This document shows, piece after piece, positions 1-8,316 of a DNA stretch of 27,742 nucleotides. Position 1 is the first letter of the stretch. The number at the start of each line of letters is the position of its first letter. This DNA is from a virus. The stretch covers positions 1 to 27,742 of IMG/VR virus record IMGVR_UViG_3300025646_000254. One strand, written 5' to 3'. Below the pieces are notes generated by a model. That model made no database searches. It saw only the letters and a list, made by a program, of their open reading frames with translations, and was not told where the DNA came from. Both the position numbers and the translations under genes were made by a program.

Positions 1-317
1 GCCATACTATCCGCTATCTGTGTTGGTGTAAAACCAATTTTTAATAGATAAGCAAGAATAGCTTGAGGACTGTTTTTAGATCGGCCAGCAACCTGAGCAA
101 TTTCAGAATCACTAACGTCCTGCTTCAAACCACCTCGACGTTCTTTTAGTTTATCTGAATTAAATAAGTATACCCAGTCTTTCCAGTATTGAGCTTGATC
201 GGCAAATGCCATTGCAGCTTTAGCTGGGTTGTTATCAGACCAGTTAATAAAGTTGGTAAATGATAACATCTGTAGCAATGCAGAACGGCGGTTGAAGAAC
301 ATGATAGCCCCAGTAGA
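1..317 (-). other. C-terminal LPD38-like block of the giant protein (partial)
   Basis: Residues about 2039-2143, running off the window. The segment contains FFNRRSALLQMLSFTNFINW followed by SDNNP, an aromatic-rich helix and an ERRGG motif. This arrangement (RRSAxLQ, then FxNW, then FADQxQYWxDW) is typical of large-polyvalent-protein associated domains near the C-terminus of marine phage internal proteins. The LPD38 name is given from memory of the family pattern, without a profile search. The rest of the protein lies to the left of base 1. Confidence 0.45.
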
Positions 318-3300
318 GCCGTTAATCCAGTTCAACCATTTGTTCATTTGTCGGTTTGCACCAGAAGGACGGTTCACACCACTCTTCATAGAATACAAAG
401 CATCCTCAATAGCTTCACGATGTGCACGACCCTTGATTGCTTCAATCTTATTAAGGTTTTCCTCACTAAAGATTGCATCTGCATTTTCAATAAACTGAGC
501 TAAAATCTCTTTACGCCCAATCTTTTCAGTCATGCTGTTAAGATCCGCTAATACAGAATCACCTTCCCAAAATTCAGATGGTTTAGGCCATGTTTCTTTG
601 CGCCCAACAATCATCAATGCCTCACCTAAATCCGCTAATTGCGGATTATCTAAGATTGCATCTTCTAATAACGATTGGTCTTCAGCACTAAGCCCGGGAA
701 TATTAGTACCTTGAGATGCCCACATATAAACGCGTAGTGCATGGTCATATGTAAATGGTGTGCCCGCAATAGGCTCACTAAGCATTTTATATTCCTCCTT
801 AAATTCAGTTGTAACAACTTTAAACTCGCGCTTAATTTGTTGGCGCATAGTATCAATAGCTGCAACGCCTTTAAAGTAAGGCTCCATAAGATTCTTTTCA
901 AAGAACGCCATGTCTCTGTCTCCCTGAGCACCCTTGCCTGCAAATGCGTAATGTACCAATCCTCTAAAGTCGTCTGCACCAGGAGCAATGAAGAATTTAA
1001 ATCTACCTTTACCTTTACCTGCTAGCTGACCTCTAATTCTAGAAAATTGTTGCTCAGCGGATATTCCACTGCCGCGTTCAAGCATTCTATTAAACTCACC
1101 GTTTAATACTTGCGCAGGAGGGAATCCTTTAGAATATTTTCTTTGCCCGTCAACAAACCTATCTTCTATTAAAGCCGTTTGAGCTAATGCACTTGATATT
1201 TTAGATTTTACTATTTCATTTTTGCTTTTAAAGTCTTTAATAATTTTTGCAAACCTTTCATCCGATGTATTTTTAATAAAATTAATTAGCTTGTCACTAA
1301 TATATTTACCGTTTTCATCAACACCGGCTACTGAAGCATATGAGTTACCAGACATTAAAATAAGCTCTTCCGGGTTTAATCCGGTTTCTTTATTAAAATA
1401 TCTTTCGCCGTAATTTCCATTTATAGGATCATAGTCGGCCGGCATAGCCTCTTTAAGATTTGTTTCATCCAATATTTTATTAAACTCTTTTTTGAAAGCT
1501 ATTAAAACATAATTTCTTGTGATAAATCTGTAGTCTCTTTCAAAATCTGTAAGTGGATTTGGTTTTTGTAACGCTGTTTCAAGCAAAATCCTACCAATAA
1601 AAGAGTTTGGGCTTGCATGCTCTTTTATAATATTTTTAAACGTACCATATCCTTTAGAATAACCAGCTATCCCCGCACCCATTCTTTGCGGGTGGTTTGA
1701 ATCACTATGCGAAGAAGCTATGTAAGTACCTATAAATCTTGCTGCTTCGCCGTTTGAATTAGGATCTTTCATTTCTTCTTGGATAATAGAATTAAATCTT
1801 AACCACATTTCTCTATGTATGGTTTCAACCATTCTATTATAGCGGAGCACGTCACCCGCTTTCATGTATTCCTTTAATTCCTCCTCTGTTTCTAAAATAT
1901 TTTCTTGTGTAAGAAGTTTCCCATTTTTGCCTTTAATCCGATATCCTTCTAAATTTTTAAGAGGTAGACCCCACTTTATAGGTTTAACGCCTGGTATAGG
2001 ATTATTTTTTTCATCTAACCCTAATTCTGTTTTAATTATGTCGCGGAACTTTTTAAATTGTTCAGCATTTTTTCTCATACCGTGGCTATCGGCATTACCT
2101 ATTAAGCTTGTATAAATAGAATTTTCAGGGAAGAAAAATTCTTTTGGAAAATTAGGTGCAATCTTTTCTTTAAATATATTTATAAACTTATATAAATCTT
2201 CTTCGTTCTTAAGATTGTATCTCCCGTTTTCTTTTCCAAATTGTCCCTTTAACGTTTCATCTATTGTGTTATTATAAAATCTACGTTTTGCATCAATATT
2301 AAAAAGAATTTCGCTAACAGTAGATTTTTTATAATTGTCTTGTTGCTTTTTACTTAAAGAGTATTTAACATTACCACGCTCAGATTGTCTTACGAATTCC
2401 GGTCCTAAGTTTTCAGCATTTTCAACACCTAATCGTTGTTGATTTTCAATAAGTGCTTGAGCTATAGGGCTATTAGGGTCTTGAAGTGCTTCTTTAATAA
2501 TATCAAATGACAATTCTTCAGCCATTGCTTTAGCTAAAGATTCTTTCTTACCTCTAATAGGATTGCCGTCAGGTTGTAATATAGTGGCTAAAAAGTCCGC
2601 ATCGGATATAACAATAGCTGCTCTAGGTAAACGTCTTACTAAGTCAGCACCGGAAGTTCTACCAGCTAAATCAGTAGTCGTTTTTTCTCTATCAATCTTT
2701 TTACCTTTCCAGTCGCTTGTCCATACACCATTAACGCTTTTTTGAACGGCAATAGGCATAGCCGTGCTTAACCATGTGGTAGACATGTTTTCAAGAATAG
2801 CCGCCTTGTTACGCAATAAAAATTTACGAAGCTCACCGTCTTTTTTGCCACCCATTGCTGTTTTAAGGTCGATATCGGCTTGCTTACCCATTTCGTTTTT
2901 AATCTCCTTAATAATAGGAGTAACAGTAACGTTCTTGCTTACCTTGGCATCAATACGAGATTTTAAAAGACGTACTGTTCTAAGTACTTTACCTTCAATA
3001 GATTTAATAACTTCGGGTTCAACTACACGTCTTCTAATAAGGTTTTTATATTCCGGTTTAGCGCTTACACTTGGTTCCTCAACTGCCTCAATAACAGCTG
3101 GTTGTATAACTTCGGTTTCAACTTCTACATCTTCTTCCGCAAGTTTTCTTGTTGATTTGCCTTCTAATCCTTCAAGATCAATATTTTCAAAGTTTTCAAC
3201 CCATACTGGATTTGCTTTAAATGCATCAAGAATACGAAATTTAATACGGCCATTTAAATAACCGTAAGCAGAACCTCTACCGTCAAATTTGTTTACATCT

Positions 3301-6300
3301 CTTTGAGTATATAAACGAGATACAACATCAGAGACGGCTTCTTCTTCATCTGTGATTTGAAGACCTTTAGCTTGGTATTTTGAGAGCTGAGCCCCAACCA
3401 TACCTTGAAGTGCTTCATATAATTCATAGCTATTCGGGTCATAACCTTCAGCTTGCATTTTTTCAAGTTGGGCTTTAGCACGTTCAGCAGATTTACTCAT
3501 ACTAAACTTTGTGCCTTCTTGTCTTTGTTTAAATTCTGCAAGTTTAGCTTTTACTTCGCCTTTAAATATTTTTTCCGTTAATCCTTTAATTTCACCTGTA
3601 TCAAATGAAGCATTAAAAGATTCAATTGCGGCAAGGACATCTTTACCTGTTTTTATTTCTGTAGGTAAGCTTTCGCCTTTAAATATTTTATTCCAGCGAG
3701 ATAATAATTTGCCTTGAAGAGTTTTATTAGCGTTTGTTTTTAAATCAAATCTTCTTGATAATTCTACAACGCCAGCCATAAGCTCTTCAGCAATATCAGC
3801 TTTATCCCTTGGTTTTGTGGCATTTTCAATCCTCCCATAAGCAGCATCAATACGATCAAATTTGCGTTTAGCGATTTCACCATATGTATCTATCATATGT
3901 TTACGCAGATCTTGTGCTAAACCTATAATATCACTATTACCTTCAAAGAGTTTTCTAAATAAAGTAGCATGGGATACTTCGTGCGCAGAAACAGATTGAT
4001 TTCTTCTTTCACCTTCTTGAGAAACTATTGCAATTGGTGCATTAAATTCAGCGCCGGCAAAAATGCCGTAGAATTCCATTTCGCCTTTTTCTATAGCTTC
4101 TTTTGCTTTTAAAAGCTCTTCTTTAAGTTTAGTTTTATCTTCGTCTGAAATATCTTTTTTGTCAACAGCTTCAATTGCCTTATCAATACCTTCTTTTGTA
4201 GTTTTAGCGTATATATATTCGAAGTTTAAACCTTTTTGGGCAGCCGTTTTCATTTGAAAAACTTTTGCTTTAGCACGGCTTCTAGATGCTTCACTTTGAC
4301 CTAAAACATCGTCTTTTCTAAACTCTAAATTAGTTATAGTATTTGCATGCTTTGCAATAAGACTTTCTTTTTCAGATCGCGAAAGATTTTTATTAGCATT
4401 AATTCTATCAATAGCTCCTTTAGCTTTATATATTTGGCTATCAATGTTTAATAAAATACTTTTATCTGATTTAGAAAGTTCATCTATACGAGCTTCGGCT
4501 AATTTCATTGCAGCAAGGTTTTCTTTAATTAAACCATCTGCTTCTTCTTGTAATGCGCCAATAGCTTCTTGAACTTGCAGGTCGTTAATATTACCAGACT
4601 GCAAGTCATTAATCTTATTTGTAATCTCAATTACTCGTGCACTTCTTCTATTTGCCGCTGCTTGTTCATTGCCGGTTGTTGCTGCAGAATATATATTATT
4701 TATTAAAGATGGTGCACCAAACCCAAGACCAGACATTATAGCACCGGAAAGATATGCTTCTCCAATGCCGTCCCAAATGCCAACTTCTTTTTTATCTAAT
4801 ACCCATCTATCTGCCCAATTACTTATTAGTTGAGACCCTAGCTCCGCGCTACCCTCTTTGTTTAAACCTGTACCCCAAGTTTCTAAAGCTTTAAGGGTAG
4901 TCATTGGATTTTGCGTAAGGTCAGTACGAGATAAGTCAAATGACTTTTTAATACTTTTTTTAGCGGCTAAAAACTGGTCTAATGCTATTTTTTCAGTAAT
5001 ATATTCACCGGCACCGTACATAATACCTGCAGTGTAAAAACGTAGAGGTGATATTTTTTCACCATTGTCCATTTCTTCCTGCATTGTACGAAACTTCTCT
5101 CCAGATGCGCTGGCGGCAATTAAACCTAGACCAGCACTTGGCACACCAGCAGTAATAGCTGTATTAACTGCCTGCTCAGTAAATAAATCTAAACCAAATT
5201 CTAAAAAGTCTTCTACAGATTTAACTTTACTAAGTTCTTGACGTTTTTCAATTTTACCTGTAATATTTTCAGCTTCTTTAACAAGAGCATCGCCTGTAGT
5301 AGATAAAAGATTTAAACTTGCTTTTACAGGAATACCTGCTACATAAAATGGCACATAGCCAGTAGCTTCTTCACCTGTAATGCGCTCTTTAATCTTATCT
5401 GGTGATATTTCTCTAGCAAAGTTAAGTATGTTACCACTTGCATTTAATGCGGCTGCACTAACACGACCTACGGCAATATCTAAATTATCATAAGACCTAG
5501 CGGTTAAGTCTACAAGCTCTTCTAAGTTTTGACCAGTTTCTATAGTATTGGCCAATTCCTCATTAGTAGCCTTATATGATTCGTAAACGTCGTTATAAGA
5601 TTTGCTAAGGTCTTTATACTCATCTATTTCTTCTTGAGTAATAGATGCGGGGTCTTTCTTATATTTTTCGCCAATTTGATTTAGCTTAATTGCCGATGTT
5701 TCTAAATATGCTTCCTCTGCTATTTTATTTTTAGAAAGGCGATCAATTTCAGCAATTGCATTTTGTCGGCTTTTTTCAACCTCTGATTGTAATTTTGCTT
5801 TTTGTATTTCCGCCTCAGTTATAGGTCCGGCTGGAAAAAGTGAGGGCATATACTTTTTTAAACGACCAAGAGGGCTGTAAATATCATCGTCAAAATCTTC
5901 TAAGATTTCTTCAACTTTTGCATTAAACAAATCAGATTTTGCAGTCTTAAGGTACATGGCTTTCGCCTCAGCCGTAATATCTTCAGGCTTTGCGCCTTCA
6001 CCCAGTTTTCGTTTAGCCGGTTCAATAAAGTCGTCGTAAACATATACATCATAAAATTCACCTGTAGCCATCAATATGCCTTTAGGTGTCATTTCTTTTA
6101 CAGCTACCTTTTCAGGTGTGTCAATATTCTCTTCAAGAGCTAAATAGTCTTCAGATATATTTACAGCCGCTAGCCTTTTAAGTGCTTTATCTACCGGATT
6201 AAGATCTTGTGACTCCAATGAAGTATCGGCCAAACTGGAATCCCCAGCGGCCGTCTTCTTTTCTGGTTCCGTCGGTGGAGTTGTTTCCGCGGAACCGTTT

Positions 6301-6431
6301 AGCTTTCCCTCACTTGCGGTAAAGCCGAATTCATCCATATATTCATTAAGCTCCATATTGGAAGCTGCAGCGCCTGTTTTTAAAGCTTCTAAAGTAACTT
6401 CATTGCCGCTGGCATCAAAATATTTAGGCAT
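1..6431 (-). CDS. Giant polyvalent internal virion (cargo) protein, C-terminus cut by window edge
   Basis: The frame was checked triplet by triplet: it is open from ATG at 6431 to the left edge, 2143 codons without a stop, so the protein continues outside. Visible organisation: acidic Pro/Thr-rich N-terminus (to about 75); helical region; glycine/alanine-rich hydrophobic stretches at about 420-443 and 557-578; Lys/Glu coiled coil at about 595-730; a zincin-like domain with HEVSH at 817-821; a sigma-70 region 2-like stretch at about 1000-1077; blocks typical of phage large polyvalent proteins (MGGKKDGELRKF from 1193, PGADDF from 1817); and a C-terminal block from about 2039 resembling the LPD38 type. 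It is last in a run of three probable internal proteins behind the muzzle gene, which suggests capsid cargo ejected with the DNA. Size and domain mixing fit the polyvalent proteins described by Iyer and colleagues. Enzymatic roles are inference. A natural start at 6431 follows the previous stop by 10 bases. Confidence 0.8.
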   Translation of the reverse strand, partial: MPKYFDASGNEVTLEALKTGAAASNMELNEYMDEFGFTASEGKLNGSAETTPPTEPEKKTAAGDSSLADTSLESQDLNPVDKALKRLAAVNISEDYLALEENIDTPEKVAVKEMTPKGILMATGEFYDVYVYDDFIEPAKRKLGEGAKPEDITAEAKAMYLKTAKSDLFNAKVEEILEDFDDDIYSPLGRLKKYMPSLFPAGPITEAEIQKAKLQSEVEKSRQNAIAEIDRLSKNKIAEEAYLETSAIKLNQIGEKYKKDPASITQEEIDEYKDLSKSYNDVYESYKATNEELANTIETGQNLEELVDLTARSYDNLDIAVGRVSAAALNASGNILNFAREISPDKIKERITGEEATGYVPFYVAGIPVKASLNLLSTTGDALVKEAENITGKIEKRQELSKVKSVEDFLEFGLDLFTEQAVNTAITAGVPSAGLGLIAASASGEKFRTMQEEMDNGEKISPLRFYTAGIMYGAGEYITEKIALDQFLAAKKSIKKSFDLSRTDLTQNPMTTLKALETWGTGLNKEGSAELGSQLISNWADRWVLDKKEVGIWDGIGEAYLSGAIMSGLGFGAPSLINNIYSAATTGNEQAAANRRSARVIEITNKINDLQSGNINDLQVQEAIGALQEEADGLIKENLAAMKLAEARIDELSKSDKSILLNIDSQIYKAKGAIDRINANKNLSRSEKESLIAKHANTITNLEFRKDDVLGQSEASRSRAKAKVFQMKTAAQKGLNFEYIYAKTTKEGIDKAIEAVDKKDISDEDKTKLKEELLKAKEAIEKGEMEFYGIFAGAEFNAPIAIVSQEGERRNQSVSAHEVSHATLFRKLFEGNSDIIGLAQDLRKHMIDTYGEIAKRKFDRIDAAYGRIENATKPRDKADIAEELMAGVVELSRRFDLKTNANKTLQGKLLSRWNKIFKGESLPTEIKTGKDVLAAIESFNASFDTGEIKGLTEKIFKGEVKAKLAEFKQRQEGTKFSMSKSAERAKAQLEKMQAEGYDPNSYELYEALQGMVGAQLSKYQAKGLQITDEEEAVSDVVSRLYTQRDVNKFDGRGSAYGYLNGRIKFRILDAFKANPVWVENFENIDLEGLEGKSTRKLAEEDVEVETEVIQPAVIEAVEEPSVSAKPEYKNLIRRRVVEPEVIKSIEGKVLRTVRLLKSRIDAKVSKNVTVTPIIKEIKNEMGKQADIDLKTAMGGKKDGELRKFLLRNKAAILENMSTTWLSTAMPIAVQKSVNGVWTSDWKGKKIDREKTTTDLAGRTSGADLVRRLPRAAIVISDADFLATILQPDGNPIRGKKESLAKAMAEELSFDIIKEALQDPNSPIAQALIENQQRLGVENAENLGPEFVRQSERGNVKYSLSKKQQDNYKKSTVSEILFNIDAKRRFYNNTIDETLKGQFGKENGRYNLKNEEDLYKFINIFKEKIAPNFPKEFFFPENSIYTSLIGNADSHGMRKNAEQFKKFRDIIKTELGLDEKNNPIPGVKPIKWGLPLKNLEGYRIKGKNGKLLTQENILETEEELKEYMKAGDVLRYNRMVETIHREMWLRFNSIIQEEMKDPNSNGEAARFIGTYIASSHSDSNHPQRMGAGIAGYSKGYGTFKNIIKEHASPNSFIGRILLETALQKPNPLTDFERDYRFITRNYVLIAFKKEFNKILDETNLKEAMPADYDPINGNYGERYFNKETGLNPEELILMSGNSYASVAGVDENGKYISDKLINFIKNTSDERFAKIIKDFKSKNEIVKSKISSALAQTALIEDRFVDGQRKYSKGFPPAQVLNGEFNRMLERGSGISAEQQFSRIRGQLAGKGKGRFKFFIAPGADDFRGLVHYAFAGKGAQGDRDMAFFEKNLMEPYFKGVAAIDTMRQQIKREFKVVTTEFKEEYKMLSEPIAGTPFTYDHALRVYMWASQGTNIPGLSAEDQSLLEDAILDNPQLADLGEALMIVGRKETWPKPSEFWEGDSVLADLNSMTEKIGRKEILAQFIENADAIFSEENLNKIEAIKGRAHREAIEDALYSMKSGVNRPSGANRQMNKWLNWINGSTGAIMFFNRRSALLQMLSFTNFINWSDNNPAKAAMAFADQAQYWKDWVYLFNSDKLKERRGGLKQDVSDSEIAQVAGRSKNSPQAILAYLLKIGFTPTQIADSM
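3201..3433 (-). other. Sigma-70 region 2-like segment inside the giant protein
   Basis: Residues about 1000-1077. A helical stretch with an acidic run (TDEEEAVSDVVSRLY) leads into NKFDGRGSAYGYLNGRIKFR starting at residue 1047, then ILDAF. This resembles the sigma-70/ECF region 2 pattern 'FDP.RG.F..Y....IR..ILD', which binds the beta-prime coiled coil of RNA polymerase and the -10 element. No region 4-like helix-turn-helix was recognised downstream. The resemblance is by eye and could be convergent. Confidence 0.4.
3740..4080 (-). other. Zincin-like (HExxH) metalloprotease domain inside the giant protein
   Basis: Residues about 784-895 of the giant protein. HEVSH lies at 3969-3983 (residues 817-821) and is followed about 60 residues later by AEELMA, with Glu882 and Glu883 as candidate third zinc ligands. 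The preceding strand-like segment (FNAPIAIVSQEGER) and this spacing match the gluzincin layout, in which a HExxH helix is followed by an E-containing helix. Zincin domains are a recurrent component of phage polyvalent proteins, where they may process virion proteins or attack host targets after ejection. The target is unknown here. Confidence 0.65.
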
Positions 6432-6441
6432 AGTATTTTAT

Positions 6442-7572
6442 TTAAAGTGCAGGTAATAAACCTATTAATCCTTGTAATGTTTTTCTTTCGCGCTGTTCAC
6501 TTTCAATCCATATTTTTTCAACTGGATCCCATTCGTAAACAATCCAACTATCTTTACCTGACGGTGATACTTTAGTATTTTCGTCAATTTTAAATGGTAC
6601 TCTAGCATTAAAGGCGCTTTCAATACGCTTAACAGCAGATTCATAATCTTTTTGTGCCGATGTCCGTGTATCTTTACCGCCAGCCGCTTTAGCTTTTGAT
6701 TTAACACCAATATTAGCCGCCACTTTATTAGCCTTTATAATACGATCAATCAACATATTTTTTGCTGCATCAAAACCAACTTCATCAATATCAATATCAC
6801 CTGTTGGTATTACATCACCAAAATCGCCATCGCTAATAATAGAGCGCAAGGCACTTTCGGTTTTAAACATGCTATCGTATTGTGAACGTAATAGTTGTGC
6901 ATCCGCGTCTGTTAAAGCTCTCCCTAGATTTTGCAAGTTTGAATTTGTTTCTAAAATTCCTGTGGCTTCAGCAAAAGCTTTGCGACCTGGCAATTTCAAA
7001 TCTTTAGCTGCATAATCTTTTCCATTAACAGTATATACAATATGGCCGTCTTTTATAGCAACCTTGTATTCACCACCACCACCAAAAATTTGTTCAAGGG
7101 CTTTTACTTGTTCTGGGTTTGATTGGCCAACTGAAAAGCCACCATCTTCGGCTACAATATTTAAAAAATCATTTTGAAGTTTTGAAATGTAGTCCATTTC
7201 TGCTCTAACACCTGAAAATTGATTGTTTATATTGTTCATTTCACCAACCAATTCCATATGCTCAATGCTTGTCGGGTCATTCAATCGCCCAACTCTATTC
7301 GCTTTTTCAGAAAATGAATATTTAGCATCTGTACCAAATTTACCAAGGGCAGCTTTTAACTTTGGGTCGTCTACACTATTAAGATTAATATTACCATCAA
7401 GGGTGTCTAATCTTTCCGCAATACGTTGATTAAGCTCGGCAATTTCTTTTTCTTTCTTTGCTTTTCTCCCTTCAAAATCAAAACCTTTAGCAAAAGCACC
7501 TACTAAATCTGCTTGCTTTGCCTGGGTTTTGGCAAGTTCTTTATATCCTTGTAAAATAGTTGTGTCTGCCAT
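6442..7572 (-). CDS. Probable internal virion/cargo protein (376 aa)
   Basis: Not matched to a named family. The N-terminal 70 residues are charged and helical (KAKKEKEIAELNQRIAERL), probably coiled coil. The middle holds a Gly-rich turn (FGGGGEY, about 165-171) followed by a short beta-like segment (YKVAIKDGHIVYTVNGKDY). The C-terminal third has a Lys/Ala-rich linker (GVKSKAKAAGGKD) and ends in a segment with several aromatic residues (DSWIVYEWDPVEKIW). No signal peptide or membrane segment is visible. The ATG at 7572 starts two bases after the stop of the upstream 236-aa gene, and the stop lies 10 bases before the giant protein, so all three are probably co-expressed. Position behind the muzzle gene suggests a protein packaged in the capsid and ejected; this rests on position only. 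Confidence 0.7.
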   Translation of the reverse strand: MADTTILQGYKELAKTQAKQADLVGAFAKGFDFEGRKAKKEKEIAELNQRIAERLDTLDGNINLNSVDDPKLKAALGKFGTDAKYSFSEKANRVGRLNDPTSIEHMELVGEMNNINNQFSGVRAEMDYISKLQNDFLNIVAEDGGFSVGQSNPEQVKALEQIFGGGGEYKVAIKDGHIVYTVNGKDYAAKDLKLPGRKAFAEATGILETNSNLQNLGRALTDADAQLLRSQYDSMFKTESALRSIISDGDFGDVIPTGDIDIDEVGFDAAKNMLIDRIIKANKVAANIGVKSKAKAAGGKDTRTSAQKDYESAVKRIESAFNARVPFKIDENTKVSPSGKDSWIVYEWDPVEKIWIESEQRERKTLQGLIGLLPAL

Positions 7573-7574
7573 AA

Positions 7575-8285
7575 TTATGGAAATTTAGTATCTAGCTTTA
7601 AAGACATTGACTTAACTCTCTCGCCACCAGCTAAAATGTCTTCCATAATATCTCCCTTTTTAGCCGCATTGTAAGCTCCAATACCGTCGGCTATTCCACC
7701 TGCTATTTGGCCAACGCCTCCTGCAATATTTTCTCTAAATCCAAGCAATGCTTCTGTTTGTGCCTGCAAGTCAGCCATGTCCATACCAAGCTGTGTGCCA
7801 AGTAAATCTTCTTGGCGTTGTCTTGTATACATTTCACCTTGGCGCTCCATACGTTGCAATCTAGAAGCTTCTCCAGCTTGCAAACGTTGAATTTGAGATT
7901 CTTGCTGACCAATACTCGCCGATGCGGCTTGTAAGTTTTGTGCTTGTTGATTTGCTAATGCCTGAGTAAATGCGGCAATGCCCGAACCACCAGCCGCACC
8001 ACTTAAACCTTCCATAGCGTTTGCAAACATTTGTTGTTGCTGCTGTGCTTGGAATTGTGCTTGCTGTTGATTAACAGTTAAGTCCTCGTATACATTTTCC
8101 ATGTTTGCATACGGGTTACTAATATCTTGGGCAAAATATTTAGCTTTGCTTGCTTCAAACGCCTCACGAGCCGTGGTTTGTTTTTGTTTAGCTTGGCGAG
8201 CTCCAACAACATTTTGATAAAGATTAGCTCCACCTTCGATCAAAGCCGGTGCTGCCTGTAATGCTGCTATTGCTAATGGTCCCAT
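7575..8285 (-). CDS. Probable internal virion protein, Q/A-rich, membrane-active ends (236 aa)
   Basis: Both ends are hydrophobic and Gly/Ala-rich: residues 1-20 (GPLAIAALQAAPALIEGGAN) and about 185-208 (ENIAGGVGQIAGGIADGIGA). Between them is a long Gln-rich helical part with a Q tract at about 71-84 and heptad-like Q/E/R repeats to about 180. This 'hydrophobic caps plus amphipathic Q-rich middle' resembles the small internal core proteins of podoviruses (T7 gp14-type), which insert into the host outer membrane during ejection. The similarity is in character and position, not in a proven family match. It sits directly after the muzzle gene and 2 bases ahead of the next gene. The ATG at 8285 is preceded by an AT-rich leader without a Shine-Dalgarno sequence. 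Confidence 0.7.
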   Translation of the reverse strand: MGPLAIAALQAAPALIEGGANLYQNVVGARQAKQKQTTAREAFEASKAKYFAQDISNPYANMENVYEDLTVNQQQAQFQAQQQQQMFANAMEGLSGAAGGSGIAAFTQALANQQAQNLQAASASIGQQESQIQRLQAGEASRLQRMERQGEMYTRQRQEDLLGTQLGMDMADLQAQTEALLGFRENIAGGVGQIAGGIADGIGAYNAAKKGDIMEDILAGGERVKSMSLKLDTKFP

Positions 8286-8316
8286 ATTAATTAAAGTTAT
8301 AAATTATTATCACGTA

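Noticed and set aside
2764-3261. 165-aa plus-strand ORF
   Set aside because: It lies wholly inside the giant minus-strand frame, has a low-complexity Ser/Leu composition typical of an antisense shadow, and has no conserved motif.
8031-8075. CAG/CAA-like repeat suggesting a microsatellite
   Set aside because: It is the poly-Gln coding tract of the 236-aa protein and lacks perfect repetition.
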